The notes under the pieces are model-generated. The model worked only from the letters and a program-made list of their open reading frames with translations. It ran no database searches and was not told where the DNA came from. A stretch of 64,000 bases of DNA from Acanthacorydalis orientalis. Its lineage: Eukaryota; Arthropoda; Insecta; Megaloptera; Corydalidae. Positions 27,890-39,790 of the stretch are shown piece after piece; the stretch's first letter is position 1, and every line of letters starts with the position of its first letter. Location: assembly GCA_034766995.1 (NCBI GenBank), contig CM068323.1:23112346-23176345 (forward strand). Direction: 5' to 3'. A program made the position numbers and the translations under genes.

Positions 27890-28940
27890 TCAATTTTATG
27901 TTCAGTTCTAAACTTATTCCGACCAAAAAAATACTTTCTAGTGGTTTAAATTATGTTTAATGTTTGTTTCACGTCTTTTTGTTCATAAAAGATCAGATTT
28001 GTGGTAAAGAAACGAAAATTTATTCCTTGAAAATTTTCGCCTAAAACTTAAGGGGTATACCTTGGCGTTTTTTTGGGCCAAAAATCGAAAATCTAAAAAC
28101 TGATTTTTTTTCTGTAAATATCGAATCTAATACATATAACAAATAGGTTTCATGCGAAAACCGAAGATTGGGATAAGAATTACGCGATATTTTAATCGAT
28201 ATTCAATTTTGTGTTCATTTCTAATCTTATTCCCACCACAAAAAATATTTTCTAGGGGTTTAAAATTGATTTAATGCTTGTTTTATGTATTTCTGTTCAT
28301 AAAAGAACGGATTCGTGGTAAAAAAAACTAAAATTTATTTCTTGAAAATTTTCGCCTAAAACTTAAGGGGTATACCTTGACGTTTTTTTTGGCTAAAAAT
28401 CGAAAATGTAAAAAATGAATTTTTTTCATTATAAATCTATTCTAATAGATACAACAAATATGTTTCATGCAAAAAATGAAACTTGGTATACGAATTACGC
28501 GATATTTCAATCGATAATCAATTTTATGTTCAATTCTAAGCTTATTATGACCCCAAAAAATACTTTCTAGGGGTTTAAAATCGGTTTAATACTTGTTTCA
28601 CGTCTTTTTGTTCATAAAAGAACGAATTCGTGGTAAAAAACGAAAATCAAGTTCTAAAAATTTTTCGGCTAAAATTCAAGGGGTATACCTTGACGTTTTT
28701 TTCGACCAAAAATCGAAAGTCTAAAAACTGAATTTTTTTCAGTATAGATCGAATCTAATAGACATAACAAATAGGTTTCATGCGAAAACCAAAGCTTGGG
28801 ATAAGAATTAGGTGATATTTTAATCAATATTTAATTTTAAGTCAATTTTAAACTTGTTCCAAACACAAAAATACTTTCTAGTGGTTTATAATGGGATTAA
28901 TGTTTGTTTCACATCTTTTCATAAAGGAACGTCATTGTCT
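27890..28940. repeat. Satellite-like tandem repeat, ~314-bp period, about 3.3 copies
   Basis: The marker AGGGGTATACCTTG occurs at 28051, 28366 and 28679, spacing 315 and 313. Other aligned words repeat at the same period: TTTCTAG(G/T)GGTTTA, GTTTCATGCGAAAA and TTAATCGATA. Units start near 27890, 28200, 28514 and 28828, the last being truncated at about 28940. Copies differ by scattered substitutions and small indels. No open frame persists across units. Confidence 0.9.
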
Positions 28941-29032
28941 GAACTCCCATTTTATTTTCAAGATTAAAGTTTTTCAATGTGTATCTAAAAAAATAGAGAT
29001 AGCATATAAAAATAATGTATTTTTCACTATTG

Positions 29033-29037
<5 letters not shown>

Positions 29038-29094
<57 letters not shown>
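29038..29094. repeat. (TA)n microsatellite
   Basis: Uninterrupted TA run of about 57 bases, about 100 bp after the end of the satellite block. Confidence 0.95.
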
Positions 29095-29096
<2 letters not shown>

Positions 29097-29299
29097 ACGA
29101 ATAGTTCATACAGTGACGAATTACCAAATATATATCGTTAAAAACCGTGAACAAGAACAAATATGATTTTTAAAATAATTGCATATTTTAACCTGTTTTA
29201 TATTATATATTTTTGTTTGGAAAATAATTGACTCAATATGTGGAATTATTATCTATTAAATAATTAAAACTTTTTTTAACGAAGCTATAAATGTATTAG

Positions 29300-29302
<3 letters not shown>

Positions 29303-29355
<53 letters not shown>
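29303..29355. repeat. (TA)n microsatellite
   Basis: Uninterrupted TA run of about 53 bases. Confidence 0.95.
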
Positions 29356-29360
<5 letters not shown>

Positions 29361-29504
29361 GTACGTTTGGCACGAGATAATAAACCAATGTTACACATTA
29401 CCATAAGCATATTTTTGTTTACTTAGTTTAACTGTATATATCACAGACTGAACAGCTTGAAAATAAGAATAAATTGTACTTTAACACAGTACGAAATGAT
29501 TTGA

Positions 29505-29765
29505 AGAGTGAATGAGTGAATCCTTCCCTTGTTGAAATACAGCCTGCGTGTACAAATCACTTATTGAGTACCACTCAAGCTAAGGAGCGCCATCATAAAT
29601 TAAACTTCGTTTAAAATACACTCGCTAATTGATCACATACACACACAGCCCCTAATAAACTAAGCGCCATTTAGCAATGTGTTATATCGTATTTGTTTAT
29701 TGTTTCTCTGTTTACATTCGAACTGAAACACAAACGTGATAATAGACGCAATTCAATCTATTCTT
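29505..29765. promoter_or_regulatory. Candidate intronic enhancer island with internal direct repeat
   Basis: Contains a degenerate direct repeat CTAAGGAGCGCCAT (29580-29593) and CTAAGCGCCAT (29660-29670), plus GCTAATTGATC and TTGTTTATTGTTT forkhead/Sox-like words. No open frame. Regulatory role inferred. Confidence 0.3.
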
Positions 29766-30616
29766 TCATTTTAATTTATATTCCAGTGATGCTCTGTTCA
29801 CAAAATAATATTATTTTTCGTGAACTATGAATAGTTTTCTGTAAATGTTTCTTGTATGGAAAGAAAAAACTGCTGATATAAGAAATATAATTGTATAATA
29901 TTTTATAAGAAAACAATATAAATTTAAAAATTATTCTAATACAACCTTACTGATATTAAAATGTTGTATTTATTATATATTGTCTTATAAAAAAGTCATG
30001 CCTTGATTTCTGATTTGTTTTTATAATAAGCTCAGCACATTGTCACTTTATATTTTTTGTGAGTTCTCTATTATTTTTAAAGTTACATTATTATACGGTG
30101 GTTTATAACTAGTTAATAACAGAAGTCTCATATTTATTTTAAAAAAAGTAATATTCAAGATAAATGATCATTATTCAAAAAAATATTTTATATTTTTTAA
30201 AAATACATAATAGTATACTCATAAAAAATTAAAAACCGTGCATGAGTAAAATTTTGAGATTATTACTGTTTCAAAGAAATGAAATAACAATATATTTTTT
30301 TTATTAACAGAAGAAATATTAAATTATACAATTCAGATTAGAATACAAATATCTTTGTAGATAGTTCTCATTATAAATATTGATCATATAAATAAAATAG
30401 AACTGATTAAATTTTATTTTAAAATTAATTTTATAAAATCATTCTTTAACTTTTTTTAAATAAAATTTTAATAAAAACAAGATAAAAATACATTTCATAT
30501 TATTTTATAATTAATTAAACTGGAAATAGTTTCAAATTAATAAAAAGTTTTATTTTCAATAATTGCACTTATTAGTACTTTAAAATATTATTATACAAAA
30601 TTATTATCATTATTGT

Positions 30617-30618
<2 letters not shown>

Positions 30619-30659
<41 letters not shown>
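30619..30659. repeat. Compound (TC)n(TA)n microsatellite
   Basis: A TC run of about 28 bases passes directly into a TA run of 12 bases and then GT-rich sequence. It is the only long TC tract in the window. Confidence 0.95.
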
Positions 30660-31846
30660 TCGTGTGTGTATGTGTATACATAATTATATGTCATTTAAGT
30701 TAAGCAATTAGAAAATAGTTAATATTGATTTTTTTCATATTCATTAAATGTTATTTGAATGAACTTTTAGTATATTTTTTTTATTTTATTATTCGCCCAC
30801 AACTAAAAGTTCTGAGAACCACATAACATAGTAAACATATCTCTACAAATGCATACATAATTCTATTTACATAAATCAAAATACATTTCATTTTAGAAAC
30901 AAATCATCTTAAGGCGTTCTAAAAACTTGTCAAATGAAGTTATTTTATTTTCAAGTATTTACAATCTGTTAAAATATCAATCTGTATAAAAATATATGGA
31001 AATACTTTTCGTACATGGAATATAAATTCAATATACTTTAAAATTTTTTTAAAAAAAGTAGAGTGAAAGAAATTTTGTAGTGTGTGAGAAGAATTTTTTT
31101 CATTAATCTAAATTTTGGTGTTTTTTTTGTTTAATTATTTCAAAACAATGTTAAAAAGTAAGTTTAGTAACAGAATAGTTTTCTAAGACAAAAAAAATGT
31201 GAAAACTTGAACTAAGATATTTTAACTTTGAATTTGAATTGTATTAACTAAGGAGCTGGTAAACACGATGGATAAAACAAACAGGAAGGAAATTCATTAA
31301 TTTTTTATATAAATAGGACATAATATTACATATTCTAGACAGGCTAATACGTATGAAGGATGGCCAAAATAAAATATTGTCAATGAAGATAATGCCTTGT
31401 TCTTTGTTCATTTACCATGCAATATATTTTACAGTGTTCGATAAAGTGATTTGCTATCATTTTTTATATTAAAAGAAAACTTGAGTAACAAAAATAATAA
31501 TTAAATTATTTAATATATTTTTTTAAATGACAAGTATTTAATTTAATTTTTATATATAAAAAAAATGATTAAAATTATTTTAAACTTACACCATCCAACT
31601 TGTCCAGTTGTTACATACTTAGTTTAACTTTCTAAGAATTTCTTCTCATCTTTTTAAAATTTCTTAGAAATTTGTATACTCATATTTAACCTTTTTATAT
31701 AAATAATTAAATCTAAATAGGTTTCATTATAAATTTGTCAAGTGTCAAATATAACGGTTTAAAATATACAAAAAAATGTTTATAGGTTCTTCAAACAGAT
31801 ATAGTTTATTCTTTTATAAACAAATCCTGTTTTTTAAATATTTCAA

Positions 31847-31884
<38 letters not shown>

Positions 31885-32486
31885 ATATATTGTTTAACTT
31901 ATTAGCTTGTATAAATAAAATATAATCTCCAAATAAAATAAATTTATCAAAAAAACTAGGTAAACTACAAAATCTCAATTTTAATGATTGCTGTTGTTTA
32001 GATTCTACTTATGATTTTTAAAGCCACTACAACATATTGCGCTTAACAAATATTAGTGTTTATTATTTAATATCGAATAGTTGTTTACACAATGAATTAA
32101 ATTAATTTTTGGCGTTCGTAATTATAATTGCTAACGTACCTAAAAACCGAAACTAATTAAATAAATACTTTTTTATCATCGTACAATCTTTTTTATATTT
32201 TCAACAAGATTGTGTATTGAATTTATTTTTAATTATACCTCATAATACGTTTTATATTTTAAAATTATTTGTTTAATGTACATTTTATTTTCATATGATC
32301 ATTACTACCTGAATGTTTTCTCTTATTCAATGCTTTTTATTTACGAATATTACATTTGCATTAATATTTTACCTGATTTAATATTATTATATTTACAACA
32401 AATAAAAATAAGTTTTAATTTAGTAAAAACGAACACCTCACGGTTAGAATAATTAAATGTTTATAAGGGTAAGAATAAAACACACT

Positions 32487-32490
<4 letters not shown>

Positions 32491-32539
<49 letters not shown>
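32491..32539. repeat. (TA)n microsatellite
   Basis: Uninterrupted TA run of about 49 bases. Confidence 0.95.
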
Positions 32540-32543
<4 letters not shown>

Positions 32544-33099
32544 ACATTGGTATAATATTTTTTTATAGCGTGATCCTAAATTTTTTTCAATGAAAATGTT
32601 TCAAGCACGAAATAACAGCAGTTTTCACTTAAATTCTATTAGATATCAATAGATTTTTCATAAATAATATGCAAGACCAAACACATCTAATACTTGATGG
32701 TTTTCAAATCATATACACCTTTACTAAAAGTATGGATAGTTATCTGATTTTGTATTCTTAATAAAAAAATTTATCAAAAATAATTCATCTCATTTTCTCT
32801 CATAATACCTATGATATGCATTTATGACATTGTTACAAAGACAAAGAATTCTTTCCTTTACGAATTAGAAAGAAACTTATTAAAAATAGGACGTTTTAAT
32901 ACAAAAAGGAAAATGTATTTAACAAGAATGAAAGTTTTGTGATTTCTTAATAATTATTTTTTAGAACCCAGCATTTGTGCTTTTATCTATTTACTTGTAA
33001 AGAAAAATGTGTTCATAGGGAAAATTTTACTCTGATTGTAGCTAAATTTACTCACACACATTCACACTTCAGATAAGAGACAGATAAATCTGCTATCTG

Positions 33100-33190
33100 G
33101 TTTCGAAATGTGCATATTTATAATTAAAACTGATCAATAATCATATATTGAACATTTTTCATTGAATTTTTATGATTTGGATAGTGAGGG
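33100..33190 (+). repeat. Dispersed repeat family B, 3' part
   Basis: TCGAAATGTGCATATTTATA, then AATAATCATATATTGAACAT and TTTCATTGAATTTTTATGAT, follow the 45.26-kb copy closely. Confidence 0.5.
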
Positions 33191-33268
33191 AAAAATTCTT
33201 TCTTAAAAGAAAGTTTTACATTTAAATTTTTTATTTTATTTCTGCTGCAATAATTATCAGAATAAAAA

Positions 33269-33308
<40 letters not shown>

Positions 33309-34073
33309 GTGTGTGTTGAAAATATATTGTATAACATGTATATAAAATACCATTCAATTTTTCTCGGAGTTTCATGTTGGAGAAGCTATAAAATTATTGA
33401 CTTATTTATATCGAAATGAATTGCCTTATCTATACATAATATCAAGAAACGATTAAGTAAAACCAATATATTTTGTGTAACTGTTCAAATATATTTCTGT
33501 AAAAGAATTTGATGTATAAAAATGACAAACACTATCCGACCTCGTACTATTTCTCCCATTCTCTAACATAAAAATATTTATAATTTACTTTCGAATGCAG
33601 ATAAACTATAATCGTTTCCAACACAGTTGTATAAATGATAAAATCCGTGAAGTATGTAGATTTTTAATATTTTTTTTGTCGATGTTTAGATATTTAGAAT
33701 CGACTTGCGTTAACGGTAGTTAAACTTTAACTATGACTGTTTACACTAAATAAATGTTAATGGAACTAAAAACAGTGTAAAGTGCTATTCATATTGACCA
33801 TTATATTACTGTTAATTTTGTATTGACTTTTGTCAGTTGAAACATTTTTGTTGGCTTAAATATTGTCATAACGGGAAATATAATTTTACTTTACTTACAA
33901 GCTTATTAAATATTTTAATCAGGTGCGCAATGTTAAAATAGATATGTAAACTCTAAATAATGCACGAAGAGCAATACACAATCAGCACGAAATGCGTACA
34001 CGCTGTAGTTACATTTATGTAAAATGAAAACTTTGGTAAACACATGCACGACAAATATTTATACATACATATT

Positions 34074-34104
<31 letters not shown>

Positions 34105-34375
34105 GTATTTTATATATAATTAATTACAACGTAAGCAAGAACATGTCAGTATATTTTGAACAATTTTTTTCTTTGAATACATAATTCATATTCTATTACT
34201 CTCGAGAGTTCAAACTATTTTTTTGCCAATAAAAATTTAAGAAATAAGTATAATATTTTTTTAAAATATAATGAATGATAAATTATACTATAATGTTCTG
34301 AAGAGAAGAGGTATTTTTTCACAGCTCTAAAAACTGAATGGTATAATCAATTTACCTTATACACTCTGGTACTGA

Positions 34376-34592
34376 TTAACCCTTTGCACTCACAAGGCCA
34401 ACTGTGCTCCAGACACTCGAAGGCGTTCTATTCCTACAGCCAGTGTCACTGCTCACATTTCATCATTTACAGATAAAAGCTTTGATAAGCGTTCGTCCAT
34501 CAATGTCATCTTATCATACTTTTATCCTAATTCGTAGTATACAAACTTCTCATCTACTGTATAGCCTAATTGCTTAGATTGCAAAAGGTTAA
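34376..34592. mobile_element. PiggyBac-like MITE with TTAA target duplication
   Basis: Bounded by TTAA at 34376-34379 and 34589-34592. The left end is CCCTTTGCACTC; the right end, read inward on the opposite strand, is CCTTTTGCAATC, a 12-bp terminal inverted repeat with two mismatches. TTAA duplication plus a CCC(T/Y)TTGCACTC-type terminus is characteristic of piggyBac-like elements (family knowledge). At ~209 bp between target sites it cannot encode a transposase and is a non-autonomous copy. It is richer in GC than its surroundings. Confidence 0.65.
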
Positions 34593-35256
34593 TATTGATA
34601 TTTGTGAACGAGTGGGAGGTACTAGAATAGCATCTTTTACTTATTGTAACGATTTTCATGGTACAGTTTAAAGTTATGCAGTTTTCCTCCTCCCCGTCTA
34701 ATTGAAGTTCTTGCTATTCGCAGAACTTGCAAACTGTTATCAAATTAATCATTATTTATCTGACAGATCGCATGAACCAAAAAATACACAAATTCCTGAT
34801 ATATATCAAGGGGTAAAATTCTATTTTTGTCTAGATAGGAATGAGATAATCGACCAAGTAACCTGTCTTGTGTATACGTTTGCTATAACAGACGTTTCAG
34901 CTATTAAACAATATTTTAAGAGATACTTCTATCAGCGTTTGGCACCGAGACTGTATGACATAATCCCAAACAAGTTATAAAGTTTGAAAGAATTGATTCG
35001 TGTCTGGAAGACGTTCTTCCGGCTAAACCAAAAGAAACAAGTTATCCTCATTCGCATCGGCTACATCAAACAGACCCATGTATTTATTTGAGATACATGT
35101 GATACTACTCTATCAGTAAAAGAGAAGAAAAAATTTAAATGTTATTTCTTCTTAGATAAAAATAACTAATCAAGGATACTTTACATTTTTTTCACAAATG
35201 AATTTTTTACTCACTCCAAATTTTATCACAAATATTTTTCTGATCGAAATTGTCCG

Positions 35257-35334
35257 ATAATTAATGATTGAACGTTGTTGTTCATTGCATGTACGTATTT
35301 CGATAACAATGTCATCATCGTCAGAGTATTAAGG
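35257..35334 (-). repeat. Dispersed repeat family B, inverted copy
   Basis: Read on the minus strand it gives GACATTGTTATCGAAATACG, TACATGCAATGAACAACAAC and GTTCAATCATTAATTATCGG. A second partial plus-strand segment with TGGTATCACCATCGAAATTT and GTGAAAGTGAATTTAACCAC follows at 35380-35440. Confidence 0.5.
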
Positions 35335-36204
35335 TATAAAAAAAAATATTTTACTGTACTTAGGCGCTCTGAACATTATGGTATCACCATCGAAATTTTT
35401 CTGTAGAATAATCAATTGTGAAAGTGAATTTAACCACAGTGTGAAGTACTATATATAATACTTTATATTATATATTTTTTAAAAAAGAATCGAATATTGA
35501 TCTTCCTACCATTTTAAAGTTAAGAAAAACTGAAAAGCCTAGCTGATTTTCTTTATTTGATAGATAATAGACATTTATTGTCTCTTTTGTGCGTTTGTAC
35601 CTTTGAGTAGCCTTTTACACATTACGTATTAACAGTAAAAAGCTTCACTTTGAAAGCTGATGGTTATGATTCCTGAATCCTGAGAAACACATAAATTACA
35701 TGTCTTCTATGACCCAATTAGACTTTCGTTAACTTCAGGGAAATTTGAACGGATTCTAGATTATGATATTGTAGTATTTATTTAATGTATAAGTTATTTT
35801 TCATAAATATTGTATGAAATGTGTAAACACTACATTAACATTGCTTGAATATTATTTAGTTATTAATTTAAATTTATCTAAACTCAAAATAAATCCTAGA
35901 AGCAACGAAACAATATGTGACGTTCAGGATTCGTATAAAACAATCATAAACGATAGTTACACAGGAAAAAAACCAAATAATATTTAAATTTTTTTATATT
36001 ACAATAGTTAAAAATAAAACCTCGATTTCAGGTGACAAATTGCATATTTGGTTTAATGAGAATTAGTCAGTGAATATTTTTTCCTTAGTTTTTAATATAT
36101 AAATTGATAGTTTTTCAAATTATTTTAAAATTTTAGAAAAGTAATAATTACTGTAATTATACAATTAAATTATAATCAATTATTTATTGAAGAGTATTGA
36201 CTAA

Positions 36205-36210
36205 TTATAT

Positions 36211-36280
<70 letters not shown>
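36205..36280. repeat. (TA)n microsatellite
   Basis: TA run of about 76 bases with two C interruptions near its start. Confidence 0.95.
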
Positions 36281-36284
<4 letters not shown>

Positions 36285-37364
36285 GAAGTAGATACTTGTC
36301 TACAAATCATTGTTAATTTTATTTGCTTGGATCCTTTCACCAGGTACTTTTAATTTAGTGACCTCGGTTTTTATATATTTGTTAATATCTAGAAAATGTT
36401 TTCATTTGTACAAAAAAATAAAATAAAAAATAACAGTTTGTTAATAAATTATTTTTTAAAATTCATATTCCTATTTCATACATAGTTTTTTTTCATAAAA
36501 CTGAAGTAATGATAAAAATATTTTCTCAACTATAAATTAAAATAATATTTTAATGTTTTATACATTTTTATGTAAATTTGAATTAGTATTTTTTTTAACA
36601 ATTTTTTTTCTAAATATCCAATTATGTACATGTTTTCTCTACAGTCTTATATTCTGAAGAGAATTGAATTGTAACCAAAATACAAAAAAATTAAAATGAA
36701 CAATAAACAATTGTTAATTAATTTAATTAAAAATATTATGGTTGTGAAGATTGATTCATTTATAAAAGTAAATGTAACCACAGAGGCAAGTATGGTTGTG
36801 ATAAAAACGTAATTTAGTGTTTGTTCAAGTATTTGATTATCTCTGATTTTGGTATCAAATCTTTGAGATTTTTTCCTTTAAAAATGTACAATTAAATGAA
36901 AGAGAGTAACTAAATTTTAAATATTCAACACAGACGTATCTTACGTTGAAATACAGTTTACATTTCTAGGAAATATAATTGAGTTTTTAGTTGTTTCAAT
37001 GTGAGGAGGAATATTAAGAGATTTTAATATATTTATTTGTTATTATATATAATTCGTTGGTGTTTTTCTGAGAATTTATTTTATATACGACTATATAATA
37101 AAAGATATCATTCTTTTCAGTGGTAAATATAATAAATAAAAAACTTTTATCAATAGAGTTGATATAACTATATACAATTGATTTAAACATATGTATACAA
37201 TTTTCTGAAATAAATTTACTGACTTAAAAAGAGAATAAAAATTGAAAGAAAAATAAATATACTTTACAGAAAAAAACTTTCCTTTTATATTTAAACTTTA
37301 AATATGTATCACTCTGTATTTCTGAAACTGATGCGAAATTCACTTTCATAAATATCATAAGGGT

Positions 37365-37425
37365 TCAATAATTGATAATTAAATTTTTGATTGTTGCTTG
37401 TGTACGTTTCGATGTCAATAATATA
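37365..37425 (-). repeat. Dispersed repeat family B, inverted short copy
   Basis: On the minus strand: ATTGACATCGAAACGTACAC, AAGCAACAATCAAAAATTTA, ATTATCAATTATTGAA, in the family order. Confidence 0.5.
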
Positions 37426-38551
37426 CAGAAAAAGATAAGATACAGAAAAATCATCGTAAAAACTGATATAAGAAATAATCAAAAACGAACAATACTCACT
37501 TATTTAACATTTTGAGGGGTTAAGGAAAATTTCAATTGTGAATATGAATTAAAATTAATCTTAATATCGTATTGTTTGTAATTGTTTAAAAATAAACAGT
37601 AGTAGGAAATGAAAGTGGATTAATTAACCAAACTCAACATTAATTTGATTTTAGATTATGAATAAAAAACTTTATTTATAAAAAGAATACATGAATTTTA
37701 AAACGAAATGACTTTTGATCCAAACCGATTGATTATTCGAAAATATTCTTTGAGACACCAGCCAAAAATATAATACATCAAATATTCTTAGAATTGTTTG
37801 CTGTTAAGTATGTTTGGGTTTTTCCAATAATAACTGTATAATAATTATACATTTTTATAATTAATTTATATTTTAAATACAATACATGTCGGTAATATAC
37901 ACGTTAATTATAGGACAATTCAGTATTATAAACAAATTTTAGTACATTAAATCATTGAATTTAAAAAAACTGAAAATTATCAAAAATTCGAAATATTATC
38001 CATCTACAATATTTTTATTATACATTTTTCTTCGTAACTATTTTTCCTTCTGGGTTTTGTGGGACTTTTTCACATACTGAAAATGTTTAGAAAGGCAAAG
38101 CAATTTTTGTTTAAATCATCTAATTATTTTTTTTAAAAATATAACTGGATACATTTTCGTATCTCTTTAATTGTAAAATCTTTTTAATTTGTCAGTATAT
38201 ACATATTTGTGTAGATATATGGGTATGTTTTGTTTCGTTTTATGGTATTAAATTTTATTTTCAGTTTACTTTAAATTCGTGGATTTAAAAGTTGTTGTTA
38301 ATACATTATATTAATAATGGAATATAGACGTTGAATCAAAATATAATTTGTACATGTTTATAAAAGAATATGAAGGCATTTATAAAAATATTAATATATT
38401 AAAAGTTTATATGAAATAGTTAAAAGAAAATTCTAAATTTAGAGTGCAATTTGGGCGATAAAATTGACAATCTCTTTATCTTTCAAAACAAATATATTTA
38501 TGGCTGTAAAAATTAAATAAGTATTAAAGAGTCGAGAAAACATTCACTTAC

Positions 38552-39083
38552 TTGGACTCGAAGGTTCAGATCCATGATCAGATCCTTGAAAAGGATGCGT
38601 CGGTTCTCCACTCGTCGTGACAGATGGAATCATTGCCGTCGGTCTCTGTGGTCTTGGTTGCTGTAGCAATCCTGACAAACCTCCGAGATCACTCACTTGC
38701 GGTTGATTACCGACACCTGGCACAGTGAGTTCAGCACCTGGTCCACCGGCTGCGGACGTTGGCGGCGGTCCGCCGTAAAGCAACCCGATCTCTCTTGCTT
38801 CCGATTCTTCTTGTGCCTGTTGACGTCTAAGTGCTACTTGTGCAGCCATGACACGTTGTCGTTCCGCAATTAACGTACATTTAGCGCATACACAATCTCG
38901 CCACCGACAATACCTTTTGTGTCCTTTTAAAGCCGATACAACACCATGGTTACGACATCGAGCACATTTCGGCGTTCGTTGGTATCTTTCTGAAGCACGC
39001 AGGAAGAACGCGGGAGGTATTGCGCCTAAGACGGGATGCTGTTGCATCAGACTCGTCATATCCACACCACTCGGGAGACTCAT
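38552..39083 (-). CDS. Dmrt99B: Dmrt99B/DMRTA-type transcription factor, exon 1 (DM domain)
   Basis: Encodes residues 1-177 plus the first base of codon 178 of a doublesex/mab-3-related transcription factor. The DM domain covers about residues 34-80. By alignment to DSX, the intertwined zinc ligands are C40, C43, H55, C59 (site I) and H47, C64, C66, C69 (site II), all present. The recognition tail contains [20 protein letters not shown]. The segments [20 protein letters not shown] and ARE-GLLYG after the tail are typical of the DMRTA/Dmrt99B class rather than Dmrt93B, dsx or Dmrt11E. ATG at 39083 has A at -3, and the N-terminus has the family-like hydrophobic [14 protein letters not shown] lead. 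The exon ends at a perfect GTAAGT donor after one base of a codon (phase 1); reading through instead gives a stop at 38546. Known family role: nuclear DNA-binding regulator in nervous system and gonad. Confidence 0.95.
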
Positions 39084-39474
39084 ATTTGTTTATTCTTCAA
39101 TTACTTTTTAACACGCACGTTTATGAGTTTGGCACACAACTTTGTTTCATTTATAAAAGCTCATTTGTAAAAGTATATATACATTTATAAGAATACATTT
39201 TTCTTCTTTAATTCACTGAATTGTTCAATAAATTAACACTGTAAAGATACTTAAATAAAGATTATTAAACTGTCAGAAATTCACCGACTTTTTAATTAAA
39301 AAAATAATCGATTTTATTTCATCGGCGCCGACTTCTGTTATTTCTTTAACAAGAACTCTGTAGTTTAAGTTTCGAAAATAAGTATTTCCGGTATGCATAA
39401 AGTGAATGAGTAATCAAAAAAAATAACGAATTGACTGATAAAATTGTTAGTGTTGTGTGAAACAGTGTTGATAC

Positions 39475-39790
39475 TCAGAGACCACGTTCTGTGTGTTAAC
39501 TTCTTCACACACAGTTGGTAACTATAACGTTTATTTCTCTTGCTACTCGTTTACCGTTGGCTAACTAATCTTGTTACTGGATCCAATGGATGCGCGCACC
39601 AAGTCCCGCCCATCGAAATCGAACCTCCACCGTTTCGTGTAAAAGCTCCGCCTACGTTTACCACCACCACAACCCCCTGAATGCAGCAGGGTGTTATTTG
39701 ATGTCACAGTTGAAGCTGTTTTATAAGTTGCCACAGACATTCATATAGTGATTCTAGATTTCGTAACTGTTTGTTATCTCAATTGGGTGG
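39475..39790 (-). promoter_or_regulatory. Probable promoter region of the Dmrt99B-like gene
   Basis: About 400-700 bp upstream of the ATG, base composition shifts to a GC-richer block with CCGCCCAT, CCACCACCACAACCCCC and CGCGC segments, unlike the surrounding AT-rich DNA. On the minus strand there is a TATAAAA (39725-39719). A start about 30 bp downstream (near 39694) would give a 5' UTR of roughly 610 nt, but no strong TCAKTY initiator sits at that spacing. A CpG-like promoter without TATA use is equally possible, as are additional 5' non-coding exons further upstream. Confidence 0.4.

Larger units (their letters stand above)
6136..38551 (-). other. 32.4-kb intron of the Dmrt99B-like gene
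   Basis: Bounded by a GTAAGT donor (38551-38546) and a TTTCTCATTTCAG acceptor ending at 6136, phase 1. It holds no convincing coding exon: every open frame inside is short and lacks domain matches. Content is AT-rich sequence, more than twenty (TA)n tracts, a ~314-bp satellite, a piggyBac-like MITE, degenerate dispersed repeats, and about ten islands of more balanced base composition listed separately. Long introns holding regulatory elements are common around developmental transcription factors; a regulatory role here is inference. Confidence 0.85.

Noticed and set aside
38848..39111. 87-codon plus-strand frame antisense to the DM exon
   Set aside because: Antisense shadow of the DM-domain coding sequence.
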